Shown: positions 1 to 6,846 of the stretch, piece by piece
Layout: the number at the start of each line of letters is the position of its first letter
How positions within the stretch are numbered: position 1 is the first letter of the stretch
NCBI GenBank assembly: GCA_903923345.1
Contig: CAIXXI010000536.1
Coordinates: 1 to 18,091, forward strand
Source of the DNA: an uncultured Burkholderiales bacterium
GTDB taxonomy: Bacteria > Pseudomonadota > Gammaproteobacteria > Burkholderiales > Burkholderiaceae_E
Reading direction: 5' to 3'
Length of the DNA: 18,091 bases
Notes under the pieces: generated by a model
The model's database searches: none
The model's input: only the letters and a program-made list of their open reading frames with translations
What the model was told of the DNA's origin: nothing
Translations under genes and position numbers: made by a program

Positions 1-17
1 CGCATTATCGCCGATGC

Positions 18-49
18 AAAAAAAACGGCGCCGGGCGAACCCGGCGCCG
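18..49 (-). terminator. Rho-independent terminator of the amt operon
   Basis: Read on the minus strand this is a perfect 10-bp GC-rich stem (27-35 with 40-48, plus the 26/49 pair) closed by a UUCG tetraloop and followed by eight consecutive U residues (18-25). It lies 53 bp past the amt stop codon and is correctly oriented to end the torF-glnK-amt transcript. The stem, stable tetraloop and U-tract together make this a textbook intrinsic terminator. Confidence 0.95.
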
Positions 50-54
50 ATCGC

Positions 55-89
55 GCCCCGAATGAGAGGAGGAGAGGAGAGTTCGGGGC
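55..89 (-). other. Hairpin with all-pyrimidine loop in the amt 3' UTR
   Basis: A perfect 8-bp stem (55-62 with 82-89; GCCCCGAA/TTCGGGGC) sits between the amt stop codon and the terminator. Its 19-nt loop reads CUCUCCUCUCCUCCUCUCA on the transcript: only pyrimidines apart from the last base, with several CCUCC or UCCUC elements complementary to Shine-Dalgarno sequences. The structure is seen directly. A role as the seed of a 3'-UTR-derived small RNA, or as a protein-binding site, is inference only. Confidence 0.6.
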
Positions 90-102
90 TGTCCGATGGG
101 GA

Positions 103-1644
103 TCAGGAGTGGTAGGCCGACTCGCCGTGCGAGGTGATGTCCAGACCTTCGCGCTCTTCGTCTTCAGGAACCCGCAGGCCGACGACCATGTCGACGATCT
201 TGTAGGAGATGAACGACACCACACCGGACCAGATGATGGTGGTCAGGACTGCCTGCAACTGAACCCAGACCTGATTGCCGATCGAGTAGTCGGCACTTGC
301 AGCGTTGGCGACGTAGTCAAAGATGCCCGTGCCACCGAGTGAGGGCGATGCGAAGACACCGGTCAGGAGCGCGCCCAGGATACCGCCGAGGCCATGGACG
401 CCGAACACGTCGAGCGAATCATCTGCGCCCAACAGACGCTTCAGACCGCTGACACCCCACAGACACACGACACCGGCAAGCAGACCGATCACGATGGCTC
501 CCATCGGACCGACGAAGCCGCAAGCCGGGGTGATGGCAACCAGGCCGGCCACTGCGCCAGAGGCTGCGCCGAGCATCGAGGGCTTGCCCTTGCTCATCCA
601 TTCGGCAAACGACCAGGCCAGAACGGCAGCCGCGGTGGCAACGAATGTGTTGACGAAGGCGAGGCCCGCCACACCATTGGCTTCAAGGTTGGAGCCGACG
701 TTGAAGCCGAACCAGCCCACCCACAGCAGCGATGCACCGATCATGGTGAATGCCAGGGAATGCGGAGCCATTGCTTCGCGGCCGTAACCGACCCGCTTGC
801 CCAGCAGATAGGCGCCCACCAGTCCGGCGATACCCGCGTTGACGTGAACCACCGTGCCGCCTGCGAAGTCCAGAGCGCCCTTGGCCCAGAGCCAGCCTGC
901 ATTCGCAGTGACCGCTTCAAGGGTCGCAGCGTCGGTGATTGCATCCGGACCATCCCAGTACCAGACCATATGGGCAATCGGGATGTACGAGAAGGTGAAC
1001 CACAGCAGGCAAAAGAGCAGCACGGCCGAGAACTTGATGCGCTCGGCGAAGGCGCCAATGATCAGTGCCGGCGTGATGGCTGCGAAGGTGCACTGGAAGG
1101 CGATGAAGATGTACTCAGGGATGTAGACACCCTTGCTGAAGGTGGCCGCGACCGAATCCGGCGTCACCCCCTTCAGGAACAGCTTGTCGAAGGTGCCGAA
1201 GAAGGTTCCAGCCCCGCCAAAAGCCAGCGTGTAGCCGTAAATCACCCACAGCACAGTGATCATCGAGAAGACCACCAGCACCTGCATCAGGATCGACAGC
1301 ATGTTCTTGGATCGGACCAGTCCGCCGTAGAACAGGGCCAAACCGGGGATGGTCATGAGAATGACCAGCACGGTGGCCGCGATCATCCAGGCGGTATCGC
1401 CCTTGTTGGGGACGGGCGGGGCAGCCGCTGCGGGTGCTTCGGCAGGAGCGGCCTCAGCCTTGGCCGGTTCGGCGGCAGCCGCCGGTGCCGCGACTGCCTT
1501 GGCGGGTTCAGCGGCGGCCGGGGCAGCCTGAGCCAGCACGATCGGTGCTGGCGAGACAGCAACCGGGTCAGCCGCGATGGCGACTGTCCAGGGTGCCAGA
1601 CCCAGCGCTGCAATCAGCGCCAGGGTTCGAGCGATGCGTTTCAT
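103..1644 (-). CDS. amt: Ammonium transporter Amt
   Basis: Inner-membrane ammonium channel of the Amt/Mep/Rh family, 513 aa. Residues 1-24 look like a cleavable signal peptide ending AIA-A. A low-complexity Ala/Pro/Glu/Lys linker follows to about residue 78, with the AAEPAKA unit repeated. The Amt core begins at PNKGDTAWM and contains about eleven hydrophobic segments. The pore twin histidines are visible as H267 (VVHVNAG) and H417 (GVHGLGG). The start is supported by a strong AGGAGGA ribosome-binding site 8 nt upstream. The gene is last in torF-glnK-amt, 39 bp after glnK, which encodes the PII protein expected to block the channel when nitrogen is plentiful. Expression probably depends on the sigma-54 promoter upstream of torF. 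The identification is secure; the long linker is the only departure from the classical form. Confidence 0.98.
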   Translation of the reverse strand: MKRIARTLALIAALGLAPWTVAIAADPVAVSPAPIVLAQAAPAAAEPAKAVAAPAAAAEPAKAEAAPAEAPAAAAPPVPNKGDTAWMIAATVLVILMTIPGLALFYGGLVRSKNMLSILMQVLVVFSMITVLWVIYGYTLAFGGAGTFFGTFDKLFLKGVTPDSVAATFSKGVYIPEYIFIAFQCTFAAITPALIIGAFAERIKFSAVLLFCLLWFTFSYIPIAHMVWYWDGPDAITDAATLEAVTANAGWLWAKGALDFAGGTVVHVNAGIAGLVGAYLLGKRVGYGREAMAPHSLAFTMIGASLLWVGWFGFNVGSNLEANGVAGLAFVNTFVATAAAVLAWSFAEWMSKGKPSMLGAASGAVAGLVAITPACGFVGPMGAIVIGLLAGVVCLWGVSGLKRLLGADDSLDVFGVHGLGGILGALLTGVFASPSLGGTGIFDYVANAASADYSIGNQVWVQLQAVLTTIIWSGVVSFISYKIVDMVVGLRVPEDEEREGLDITSHGESAYHS

Positions 1645-1683
1645 GATGGATTCCTCCTGGGCGTGTTTCGCTGAATGCGTGGG

Positions 1684-2022
1684 TCAGAGCGCTTCGGCGC
1701 CGGTCTCGCCGGTGCGGATGCGCACGACCTGTTCGAGGTCGTAGACGAAAATTTTGCCGTCGCCGATCTTGCCGGTCTTGGCAGCGGTCTCGATGGCCTC
1801 AACGGCACGGTCGACGAGTTCGGCTGAGACGGCGGCTTCGATCTTGACCTTGGGCAGGAAGTCGACGACGTACTCTGCGCCGCGGTACAGCTCGGTGTGG
1901 CCTTTCTGGCGGCCAAAGCCCTTCACCTCGGTGACGGTGATGCCCTGCACGCCGATGCCCGAGAGGGCTTCGCGCACTTCGTCGAGCTTGAAGGGCTTGA
2001 TGATGGCGGTGATCAGTTTCAT
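1684..2022 (-). CDS. glnK: Nitrogen regulatory protein PII (GlnK/GlnB family)
   Basis: PII signal-transduction protein, 112 aa, the usual length for the family. It binds ATP/ADP and 2-oxoglutarate as a trimer and, in its GlnK role, docks on Amt to stop ammonium flow. The T-loop carries YRGAEY with the uridylylation tyrosine at Y51. The B-loop TGKIGDGKIFV spans residues 83-93, and C-terminal R101 and R103 are the expected nucleotide contacts. The ATG at 2022 gives the canonical MKLITAIIKPFKL start; the frame stays open further upstream, but that part has no family similarity. The gene lies between torF (49 bp gap) and amt (39 bp gap), and linkage to amt favours glnK over glnB. It is presumably co-expressed from the sigma-54 promoter ahead of torF. 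Confidence 0.98.
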   Translation of the reverse strand: MKLITAIIKPFKLDEVREALSGIGVQGITVTEVKGFGRQKGHTELYRGAEYVVDFLPKVKIEAAVSAELVDRAVEAIETAAKTGKIGDGKIFVYDLEQVVRIRTGETGAEAL

Positions 2023-2046
2023 GGGATTCCCCAGTGATGCGTTGGA

Positions 2047-2065
2047 CGCGGGGCACAGCCCCGCG
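2047..2065 (-). other. Intercistronic hairpin between torF and glnK
   Basis: A perfect 8-bp GC-only stem (2047-2054 with 2058-2065) with a 3-nt loop lies 6 bp after the torF stop codon and 24 bp before the glnK start. No U-tract follows, so it is unlikely to be a full terminator. The position suits a 3'-end stabilising or partially attenuating element that would let the porin be made in excess of GlnK and Amt. That role is inferred. Confidence 0.5.
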
Positions 2066-2071
2066 CCGGGA

Positions 2072-2872
2072 TCAGAAGGTCTTGGACAGCGAGAAGACGA
2101 CGGTGGTGTCGCCCAGGGTCTTCGTGCGACCCGAGCCGTCGACTGCGTAGTACAGATTCTTGTCAGCGTTGGTGCCCACGATGGCCGCACCCAGCATGAA
2201 GCCGTTGTAGATGTCGTAGTTCACGCCGATTTTGTAGTCCCAGTAGCTGAGATCGCCGTAATTCTTGACGCTCTGGTAACCCACGTGCGCGACCAGGGTG
2301 GTCTTGGCGAAGATCTCACCGGTATAGCCAAGGTCGATGTAGTAGGAACCCTTGGAGCCGCTGCCGCCAACCGTGCTGCTCAGGCCAAAGAAATCACTGA
2401 GAGCGTAGTAGACCTTGCCGCTGAAGGGCCCCATCGAGGCGCCGAAATAGACCTCGAGGTTGTCGTACTTGGGCTTGCCGGTGAAGCCGTTGTAGAAAGC
2501 ACCGGGGTAGTAATACTGCAGCAAGCCGATGTCCAGGGTGATGTCACCGCCCACCGGGAACTTGTAGCCGCCGTAGAAGTCCATCTCGATGCCGCCGCCG
2601 TTCGGAAACTGGTTACCCGAGACACTCGAGTTCCAGGTGCCGACGTAAAAGCCGCTTTCATGAGCGTAATCGAAGCCGCCCTGGATGGCCGGCTGCTTGA
2701 AGGTCTGGGAGATTCCACGGAATCGGTAGTCAGAGACGAGCGAAATGTTGCCGGTGAGGGGGCTGGCGGCAGCGGCCTCGGTCTTCGGCGCTTCAGCCGG
2801 TGCTGTCTGGGCATCAGCCAGGGCGGGCGAAAGCATGGCAACAGCGGAGAGGGCGATCAGGGTCAGTTTCAT
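2072..2872 (-). CDS. TorF family putative outer-membrane porin
   Basis: Predicted outer-membrane beta-barrel of the TorF/Gcw_chp family (TIGR02001-like), 266 aa. An N-terminal signal peptide (MKLTLIALSAVAMLSPALADA) is followed by a short Ala/Pro/Glu-rich stretch and then SLVSDYRFRGISQT, the hallmark opening of this family. The rest is rich in alternating aromatic and Gly residues typical of beta-strands, and the protein ends in Phe (KTF), the usual terminal residue of Bam-inserted proteins. I chose the ATG at 2872 over an in-frame GTG at 2878 because GGAG lies 5 nt before the ATG and overlaps the GTG. It is the first gene of the operon with glnK and amt, directly behind the predicted sigma-54 promoter, which suggests that it passes nitrogenous solutes. 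Its true substrate is unknown. Confidence 0.93.
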   Translation of the reverse strand: MKLTLIALSAVAMLSPALADAQTAPAEAPKTEAAAASPLTGNISLVSDYRFRGISQTFKQPAIQGGFDYAHESGFYVGTWNSSVSGNQFPNGGGIEMDFYGGYKFPVGGDITLDIGLLQYYYPGAFYNGFTGKPKYDNLEVYFGASMGPFSGKVYYALSDFFGLSSTVGGSGSKGSYYIDLGYTGEIFAKTTLVAHVGYQSVKNYGDLSYWDYKIGVNYDIYNGFMLGAAIVGTNADKNLYYAVDGSGRTKTLGDTTVVFSLSKTF

Positions 2873-2941
2873 GGACACTCCAGACAGGTTCGCGGATTGT
2901 TGATCTCATCCGTCACGAGGGACGAAGGGTGGATACACCTA

Positions 2942-2957
2942 AGCACTAACCATGCCA
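2942..2957 (-). promoter_or_regulatory. Sigma-54 (RpoN) promoter for torF-glnK-amt
   Basis: The minus-strand sequence TGGCATGGTTAGTGCT matches the sigma-54 consensus TGGCACGNNNNTTGCW at all but two specified positions. It keeps the invariant GG (-24) and GC (-12) at the correct spacing. The start of transcription would fall near 2931, giving a leader of about 60 nt before the torF ATG. Sigma-54 dependence is well established for glnK-amt operons in proteobacteria, which agrees with the genes downstream. Confidence 0.8.
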
Positions 2958-2965
2958 GACGAAAT

Positions 2966-2982
2966 TGCACCAGTGCGGATCA
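2966..2982 (-). promoter_or_regulatory. Possible second, weak NtrC-like site
   Basis: On the minus strand the 17-mer TGATCCGCACTGGTGCA has one perfect NtrC half-site (GGTGCA) and a degenerate left half (TGATC instead of TGCAC). Its centre is 54 bp, about five helical turns, from the better site at 3020-3036, and it lies just upstream of the -24 element. It could be a low-affinity site or chance. Confidence 0.35.
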
Positions 2983-3019
2983 ATTCCGGGCGCTCCGCGA
3001 CAAGATGACCGAGCCATTA

Positions 3020-3036
3020 CGCACCAAACTTGTGCA
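3020..3036 (-). promoter_or_regulatory. NtrC-binding (enhancer) site
   Basis: The minus-strand 17-mer TGCACAAGTTTGGTGCG fits the NtrC operator pattern TGCAC-N7-GTGCA with a single mismatch at the last base. Its centre lies about 97 bp upstream of the predicted transcription start, within the usual range for a sigma-54 enhancer. Together with the downstream promoter and the glnK-amt genes this makes a coherent nitrogen-starvation control region. Confidence 0.7.
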
Positions 3037-3166
3037 ATCTCGTTCGCGGTGCGGCGTGATCCGATGCAGGAATCAGCCAACTGTATTGGGATTCCAGGAG
3101 GGTGAGATCGGCCTCAGGGCTTAGATCTCAGGTCTGAGCCGGGCAGTCGGTCCTTGAAAACCTGCG

Positions 3167-3175
3167 TGCTAGACT
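3167..3175 (+). promoter_or_regulatory. Possible extended -10 promoter for ubiK
   Basis: TGCTAGACT fits the extended -10 pattern TGN-TANANT and lies 28 bp before the ubiK ATG. No good -35 box sits at the normal distance (TCGGTC only). This is plausible as a sigma-70-type start, but unproven. Confidence 0.35.
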
Positions 3176-3202
3176 CGTTTCACCCTTTCAGGAGCCGATT
3201 CC

Positions 3203-3445
3203 ATGGACCGACAATCGATCTTCCAGGACGTCCAGAACCGCATCACCGAACTGATCCGTTCAAGCCCGGCTGCGGACGTCGAGCGCAATGTCAAAGCCAT
3301 GCTCTCGCAAACCTTCCAGCGCATGGATCTGGTCACCCGTGAGGAGTTCGACACCCAGGTCGATCTGACGGTCAGGCTGCGCCAGCGCATCGAAGCCCTG
3401 GAGACCCAAATCGCCGACCTGACCACACGCTCAAACCAATCTTGA
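3203..3445 (+). CDS. ubiK: Ubiquinone biosynthesis accessory factor UbiK
   Basis: Small accessory factor of aerobic ubiquinone biosynthesis (YqiC/BMFP family), 80 aa, about the family's usual length. In E. coli UbiK binds UbiJ and lipids and supports the cytosolic Ubi complex. The sequence shows an N-terminal amphipathic helix (about residues 4-20), the segment VERNVKAMLSQTFQRMDLVTREEFD typical of the family, and a C-terminal coiled coil (about 48-74) rich in Leu, Arg and Glu. CAGGAG lies 8 nt before the ATG. It is divergent from the torF operon and is followed 32 bp later by comM in the same direction, so the two may be cotranscribed. Confidence 0.92.
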   Translation: MDRQSIFQDVQNRITELIRSSPAADVERNVKAMLSQTFQRMDLVTREEFDTQVDLTVRLRQRIEALETQIADLTTRSNQS

Positions 3446-3477
3446 GTTAGTAAACGCTCACTGTCTGACCGAGGCCC

Positions 3478-5013
3478 ATGGCACTTGCAGTCGTTAGAAG
3501 CCGGGGGCTGGTCGGCATCGAAGCGCCACCGGTCAGCGTCGAAGTGCATCTGGCCAACGGCCTGCCCGCTTTCAATCTCGTCGGACTGCCTGATGTTCAA
3601 GTCCGCGAAAGCCGGGAGCGGGTCCGCGCTGCCTTGCTGAGCGCAGGCTTCGAGTTTCCCAACCGCCGCATCACGGTCAATCTGGCTCCAGCCGATCTGC
3701 CCAAAGGCTCTGGCCGGTTTGACCTGCCGATCGCAATCGGCATCCTGGCCGCTTCAGTCGGACTGAACGCGTCGCGGCTGGAACCGGTCGAGCTGATGGG
3801 TGAGTTGTCCCTGACCGGTGAGTTGCGCCCGGTACGGGGTGCGCTGGTCCTGGCGCTTGCGGTCAGCCGCAGCACCGTGCGCAGGCTGCTCATCCTGCCA
3901 GCCGAGAGCGCCAAGGAAGCGGCAGCAGCCCGCTACCCGGGAGTGCGCTGCGCACACCATCTGCGGGAGGTCTGGCAATCCATCGCTGAAGGTGTGCCGC
4001 TGTCCTGCCCAGCCAGCCCCGACCCTGGTGACGCTGCACACGCGGCCGATTCCGAGCTTCGTCTTGGCCAGGATATCCACCCAGACCTGGCTGATGTCCG
4101 CGGACAGGTCGGTGCGCGTCGAGCACTGGAGCTGGCTGCTGCGGGCGGCCACAGTCTGCTCCTGATCGGGCCACCGGGCACAGGCAAGTCGATGCTGGCC
4201 GCCCGACTCCCCGGCCTGCTGCCGCCCATGACAGACCAGGAAGCACTTGAATCCGCGGCCGTGCAATCGCTGTCGAGTGGCGGATTCAAGCCTGAACGAT
4301 GGGGTCGACGGCCGTTTCGCGCACCGCATCACTCAGCCTCGGCCCCGGCTCTGATCGGCGGCGGCAGCACACCCCGCCCGGGCGAGGTGTCGTTGGCCCA
4401 CCGTGGCGTCCTGTTCCTGGACGAGCTCGGTGAATTTCAACGGGCTGCCCTCGAGACGCTGCGCGAACCCCTCGAAACCGGACGGGTCGCCATCTCAAGA
4501 GCCGCGGCACAGGCGGAATTCCCTGCAGGCTTTCAGCTGGTCGCCGCCATGAACCCCTGCCCCTGCGGCTACCTCGGTCACTCGTCGGGTCGCTGTCGCT
4601 GCTCGACAGACGACGTCGCCCGTTACAGAGCGCGTTTGTCCGGGCCTCTGCTCGATCGCATCGACATGCACGTTGAGGTCCCATGTCTGCCAGCTGCCGA
4701 GCTGTTGTGCGCCCCCTGCGGCGAATCGAGCCAGACCGTGCGCGAGCGGGTGCTGACCTCGCGTGATCGCGCGCTGCAACGCCAGTCGGTTCCGAATGCC
4801 GCACTTGAAGGCCCAGCCATCGACCAGCACTGCGCGCTGGATGCAGCCGGACGCACGATGCTGAGCGCAGCAATCGAGCGACTCAGCCTGTCGGCCCGTG
4901 CAGTGCCGCGGGTCCTGAAACTGGCCCGCACGATTGCCGACCTGGCATCGGCCGAGCACATCCTCGGCGCGCACCTGGCGCAAGCCATCTCTTATCGACG
5001 ACTCGCCCTTTAA
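3478..5013 (+). CDS. comM: ComM / YifB family AAA+ ATPase (Mg-chelatase-like helicase)
   Basis: AAA+ ATPase of the YifB/ComM family, 511 aa, full length. ComM is a hexameric helicase that drives branch migration during natural transformation. The N-terminal Lon-protease-like domain (about 1-180) is followed by the Mg-chelatase ATPase core. Walker A is GPPGTGKS at residues 231-238 and Walker B is VLFLDE with D315-E316. The segment MNPCPCGYLG...GRCRC supplies the family's cysteine cluster (C361, C363, C373, C375). The C-terminal Mg_chelatase_C helical domain closes the protein. The start MALAVVRSRGLVGIEAP matches the family start; its ribosome-binding site (GAGG, 3 nt away) is poorly spaced. 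The stop codon runs into the ribosome-binding site of the next gene, suggesting coupled expression. Its presence agrees with, but does not prove, natural competence. Confidence 0.97.
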   Translation: MALAVVRSRGLVGIEAPPVSVEVHLANGLPAFNLVGLPDVQVRESRERVRAALLSAGFEFPNRRITVNLAPADLPKGSGRFDLPIAIGILAASVGLNASRLEPVELMGELSLTGELRPVRGALVLALAVSRSTVRRLLILPAESAKEAAAARYPGVRCAHHLREVWQSIAEGVPLSCPASPDPGDAAHAADSELRLGQDIHPDLADVRGQVGARRALELAAAGGHSLLLIGPPGTGKSMLAARLPGLLPPMTDQEALESAAVQSLSSGGFKPERWGRRPFRAPHHSASAPALIGGGSTPRPGEVSLAHRGVLFLDELGEFQRAALETLREPLETGRVAISRAAAQAEFPAGFQLVAAMNPCPCGYLGHSSGRCRCSTDDVARYRARLSGPLLDRIDMHVEVPCLPAAELLCAPCGESSQTVRERVLTSRDRALQRQSVPNAALEGPAIDQHCALDAAGRTMLSAAIERLSLSARAVPRVLKLARTIADLASAEHILGAHLAQAISYRRLAL

Positions 5014-5023
5014 GGAACACGCC

Positions 5024-5680
5024 ATGAATGTCCGCGCCACGCCCGAAGTCATCGACGTCATCTCGGATGTCGTCTGCCCCTGGTGCTATATCGGGAAGCG
5101 GCACCTCGAAGCGTCGCTGGCCAAACTTCCGCCGGAGTCGCGGCCGCTTGTTCGATGGCATCCGTTTCAGCTCAATCCTGATCTGCCCGCGCAGGGCATC
5201 GATCGACGCAGCTATCTCGAAACCAAATTCGGCGGCGCAGATCGAGCCGCGCAAATCTACGAGCGCGTCCGAGAAGCAGGCCGGGCTGCCGGACTGGAAC
5301 TGGATTTTGATCGGATCGAACGTCAGCCCAACACGATTGATGCCCACCGCCTGATCGCCTGGGCACAAACCGATGGGCAGGACTCTGACGCACTGGTCGA
5401 AGCCCTGTTTCGGGCGTACTTCATCGAAGGCCGATTCATCGGCGACCGATCGGTTCTAGCCGAGATTGCACAGACATGCGGATACGACGCCGCACAGGCC
5501 AAGGCGATGCTGGACAGTGACCTTGGTCTGGCCGAGATCGAGGACATGGGCCAGCGAACCCGGCAAATGGGCATCACCGGCGTTCCCTTTTTTGTTTTCA
5601 ATGAACGCGTCGGCGTCTCGGGCGCGCAGGGTGCCGTGACATTGGCAGACGCATTGGCGAAATCGCGCGAGGCGGCCTGA
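5024..5680 (+). CDS. DsbA family oxidoreductase (FrnE-like)
   Basis: Thioredoxin-fold protein of the DsbA/FrnE family (PF01323), 218 aa. It has a CPWC active-site motif at C18-C21 close to the N-terminus, the helical insertion (about 60-170) typical of FrnE-like proteins, and the cis-proline segment TGVPFFVF near residue 186. No signal peptide is visible, so it is probably cytoplasmic, unlike periplasmic DsbA. I chose the ATG at 5024: AAGGAA overlaps the comM stop codon and ends 6 nt upstream, and the open frame before it has no family similarity. The role is probably thiol-disulfide exchange or isomerisation. The natural substrate is unknown, and neither neighbour identifies it. Confidence 0.93.
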   Translation: MNVRATPEVIDVISDVVCPWCYIGKRHLEASLAKLPPESRPLVRWHPFQLNPDLPAQGIDRRSYLETKFGGADRAAQIYERVREAGRAAGLELDFDRIERQPNTIDAHRLIAWAQTDGQDSDALVEALFRAYFIEGRFIGDRSVLAEIAQTCGYDAAQAKAMLDSDLGLAEIEDMGQRTRQMGITGVPFFVFNERVGVSGAQGAVTLADALAKSREAA

Positions 5681-5734
5681 TCACCACGCCGATAGAATCA
5701 CGCTCGATCCAAACGATAATCAGGAGACCCACCC

Positions 5735-6784
5735 ATGACCACGGCCGACGCGCTCACGCCCAGCCCAGCCCCCCTTGCCGGACTGAACATCATTGAACTG
5801 CATGCGATCGGTCCCGTGCCGTTTGCAGGCCAACTGCTGCGCAGCCTCGGCGCCACCGTGCAGCGCGTCTCTCCGCCGGCCGACCCTGGCCTGGGGGTGA
5901 GCATGGACCCGCAGTTCGACCTCTCCAATCACGGCAAGATCCCGGTCGCCATCGACATGAAATCGGCCGACGGTCTGGCCCGCGCCCGGGCGCTCATCGA
6001 CAAGGCCGATGTGCTGATGGAAGGATTTCGTCCCGGCGTTCTTGAGCGCCTGGGCCTGGCGCCGGCCACGCTGCTGGCCAGCAATCCTCGGCTGGTGATC
6101 GGACGCCTGTCGGGTTGGGGCACCGATGGCGTTCTTGCGCCGCGTGCCGGTCACGACATCAACTATCTGGCCATGTGCGGCCTGCTGCATGCCATTGGCA
6201 CGGCCGACGATCCGGTGCCTCCCCTGAATGTCGTTGGCGACTATGGCGGCGGTGCGATGCACCTGACCGTCGGCATTCTCTCTGCACTGGTGCGTCGCTC
6301 GATCGACGGTCGTGGCGGCGTGGTCGAATCGAGCATCCTTGCAGGCTCGGTCGGACTGTCTCACCTGTTCTACGGCCTCATTGCCGCTGGCCGATGGAAT
6401 ACCAAGCGGGTGAACAACATGCTTGACGGCGCGCCGCCCTACTATCGGGTCTACCGCACGTCCGACGGCAAGCACATGGCTGTCGGTGCAATTGAGCCCA
6501 AGTTCTATGCCGAGCTGGTCAAAATGACCGGCCTGCAAGGCGAAATCAATCTGTCGACCCAGAACGACCGCAGCACCTGGGAAGCCACGGCGGCGAGTTT
6601 TGCCAGACGCTTTGCACAGCGCACCCGCGACGAATGGGGCACCGATTGCGAACGCTTCGATGCCTGCACGTCACCCGTGCTCGACTTCCTCGAAGCCGCG
6701 GCACACCCGCACAATCAGGCCAACCACCTCTACAGCACCCAGCCGTTTGCCAAACCCGACCAGATTCTGAACTTCACTCGGTAA
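5735..6784 (+). CDS. CaiB/BaiF CoA-transferase family protein, alpha-methylacyl-CoA racemase type
   Basis: Class III CoA-transferase fold (PF02515), 349 aa, closest in motif content to alpha-methylacyl-CoA racemase (AMACR/MCR), which epimerises 2-methyl branched acyl-CoAs. The catalytic pair is recognisable as H140 in RAGHDINYLA and D169 in VVGDYGGGAMH, and the third active-site acid as E254 in VGAIEPKFY. The N-terminus has about 14 extra residues before LAGLNIIEL. AGGAG lies 8 nt before the ATG, and the gene follows the DsbA-like gene after 54 bp. The protein stops at ILNFTR, about where family members read FSRT and then continue for some 20 residues, so the C-terminus is short or frameshifted. 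CoA-transferase activity is the alternative, but the GHDINY motif favours racemase. Confidence 0.92.
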   Translation: MTTADALTPSPAPLAGLNIIELHAIGPVPFAGQLLRSLGATVQRVSPPADPGLGVSMDPQFDLSNHGKIPVAIDMKSADGLARARALIDKADVLMEGFRPGVLERLGLAPATLLASNPRLVIGRLSGWGTDGVLAPRAGHDINYLAMCGLLHAIGTADDPVPPLNVVGDYGGGAMHLTVGILSALVRRSIDGRGGVVESSILAGSVGLSHLFYGLIAAGRWNTKRVNNMLDGAPPYYRVYRTSDGKHMAVGAIEPKFYAELVKMTGLQGEINLSTQNDRSTWEATAASFARRFAQRTRDEWGTDCERFDACTSPVLDFLEAAAHPHNQANHLYSTQPFAKPDQILNFTR

Positions 6785-6810
6785 GCTCAGGGCAGGGCCA
6801 AAGAGAAGCA

Positions 6811-6846
6811 GTGCCGGGCGTGAAGCAGATGCGACCCGCCTGGCAC
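6811..6846 (+). repeat. Inverted repeat between convergent genes
   Basis: GTGCCGGGCG (6811-6820) and CGCCTGGCAC (6837-6846) form a 10-bp stem on the plus-strand transcript with one G-U wobble and a 16-nt loop. It lies in the 65-bp gap between the convergent racemase and MFS genes. No U-tract follows, so it is at best a weak or Rho-assisted 3'-end structure. Confidence 0.35.

Larger units (their letters stand above)
2873..3202. other. Divergent regulatory region torF / ubiK
   Basis: This 330-bp stretch between divergently transcribed torF and ubiK has no convincing gene. It contains the sigma-54 promoter and NtrC-like sites for the leftward nitrogen operon and an extended -10 element for the rightward ubiK operon, each listed separately. 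The ubiK ribosome-binding site CAGGAG lies at 3189-3194. The remaining sequence, about 3060-3150, shows only small imperfect inverted repeats around TGAGATC/GATCTCA. Confidence 0.8.

Noticed and set aside
394..1674. Plus-strand open frame (426 codons) opposite amt
   Set aside because: It is Gly/Arg/His/Gln-rich with no family signal and is the complement of the Amt coding sequence.
1754..3124. Long plus-strand open frame (456 codons) opposite glnK and torF
   Set aside because: It mirrors two well-supported genes on the other strand, has composition-biased sequence without domains, and overlaps the regulatory region. It is a shadow frame.
3151..3175. TTGAAA and TAGACT as a -35/-10 pair before ubiK
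   Set aside because: The spacer is only about 10 bp. The extended -10 alone was kept as a weak call.
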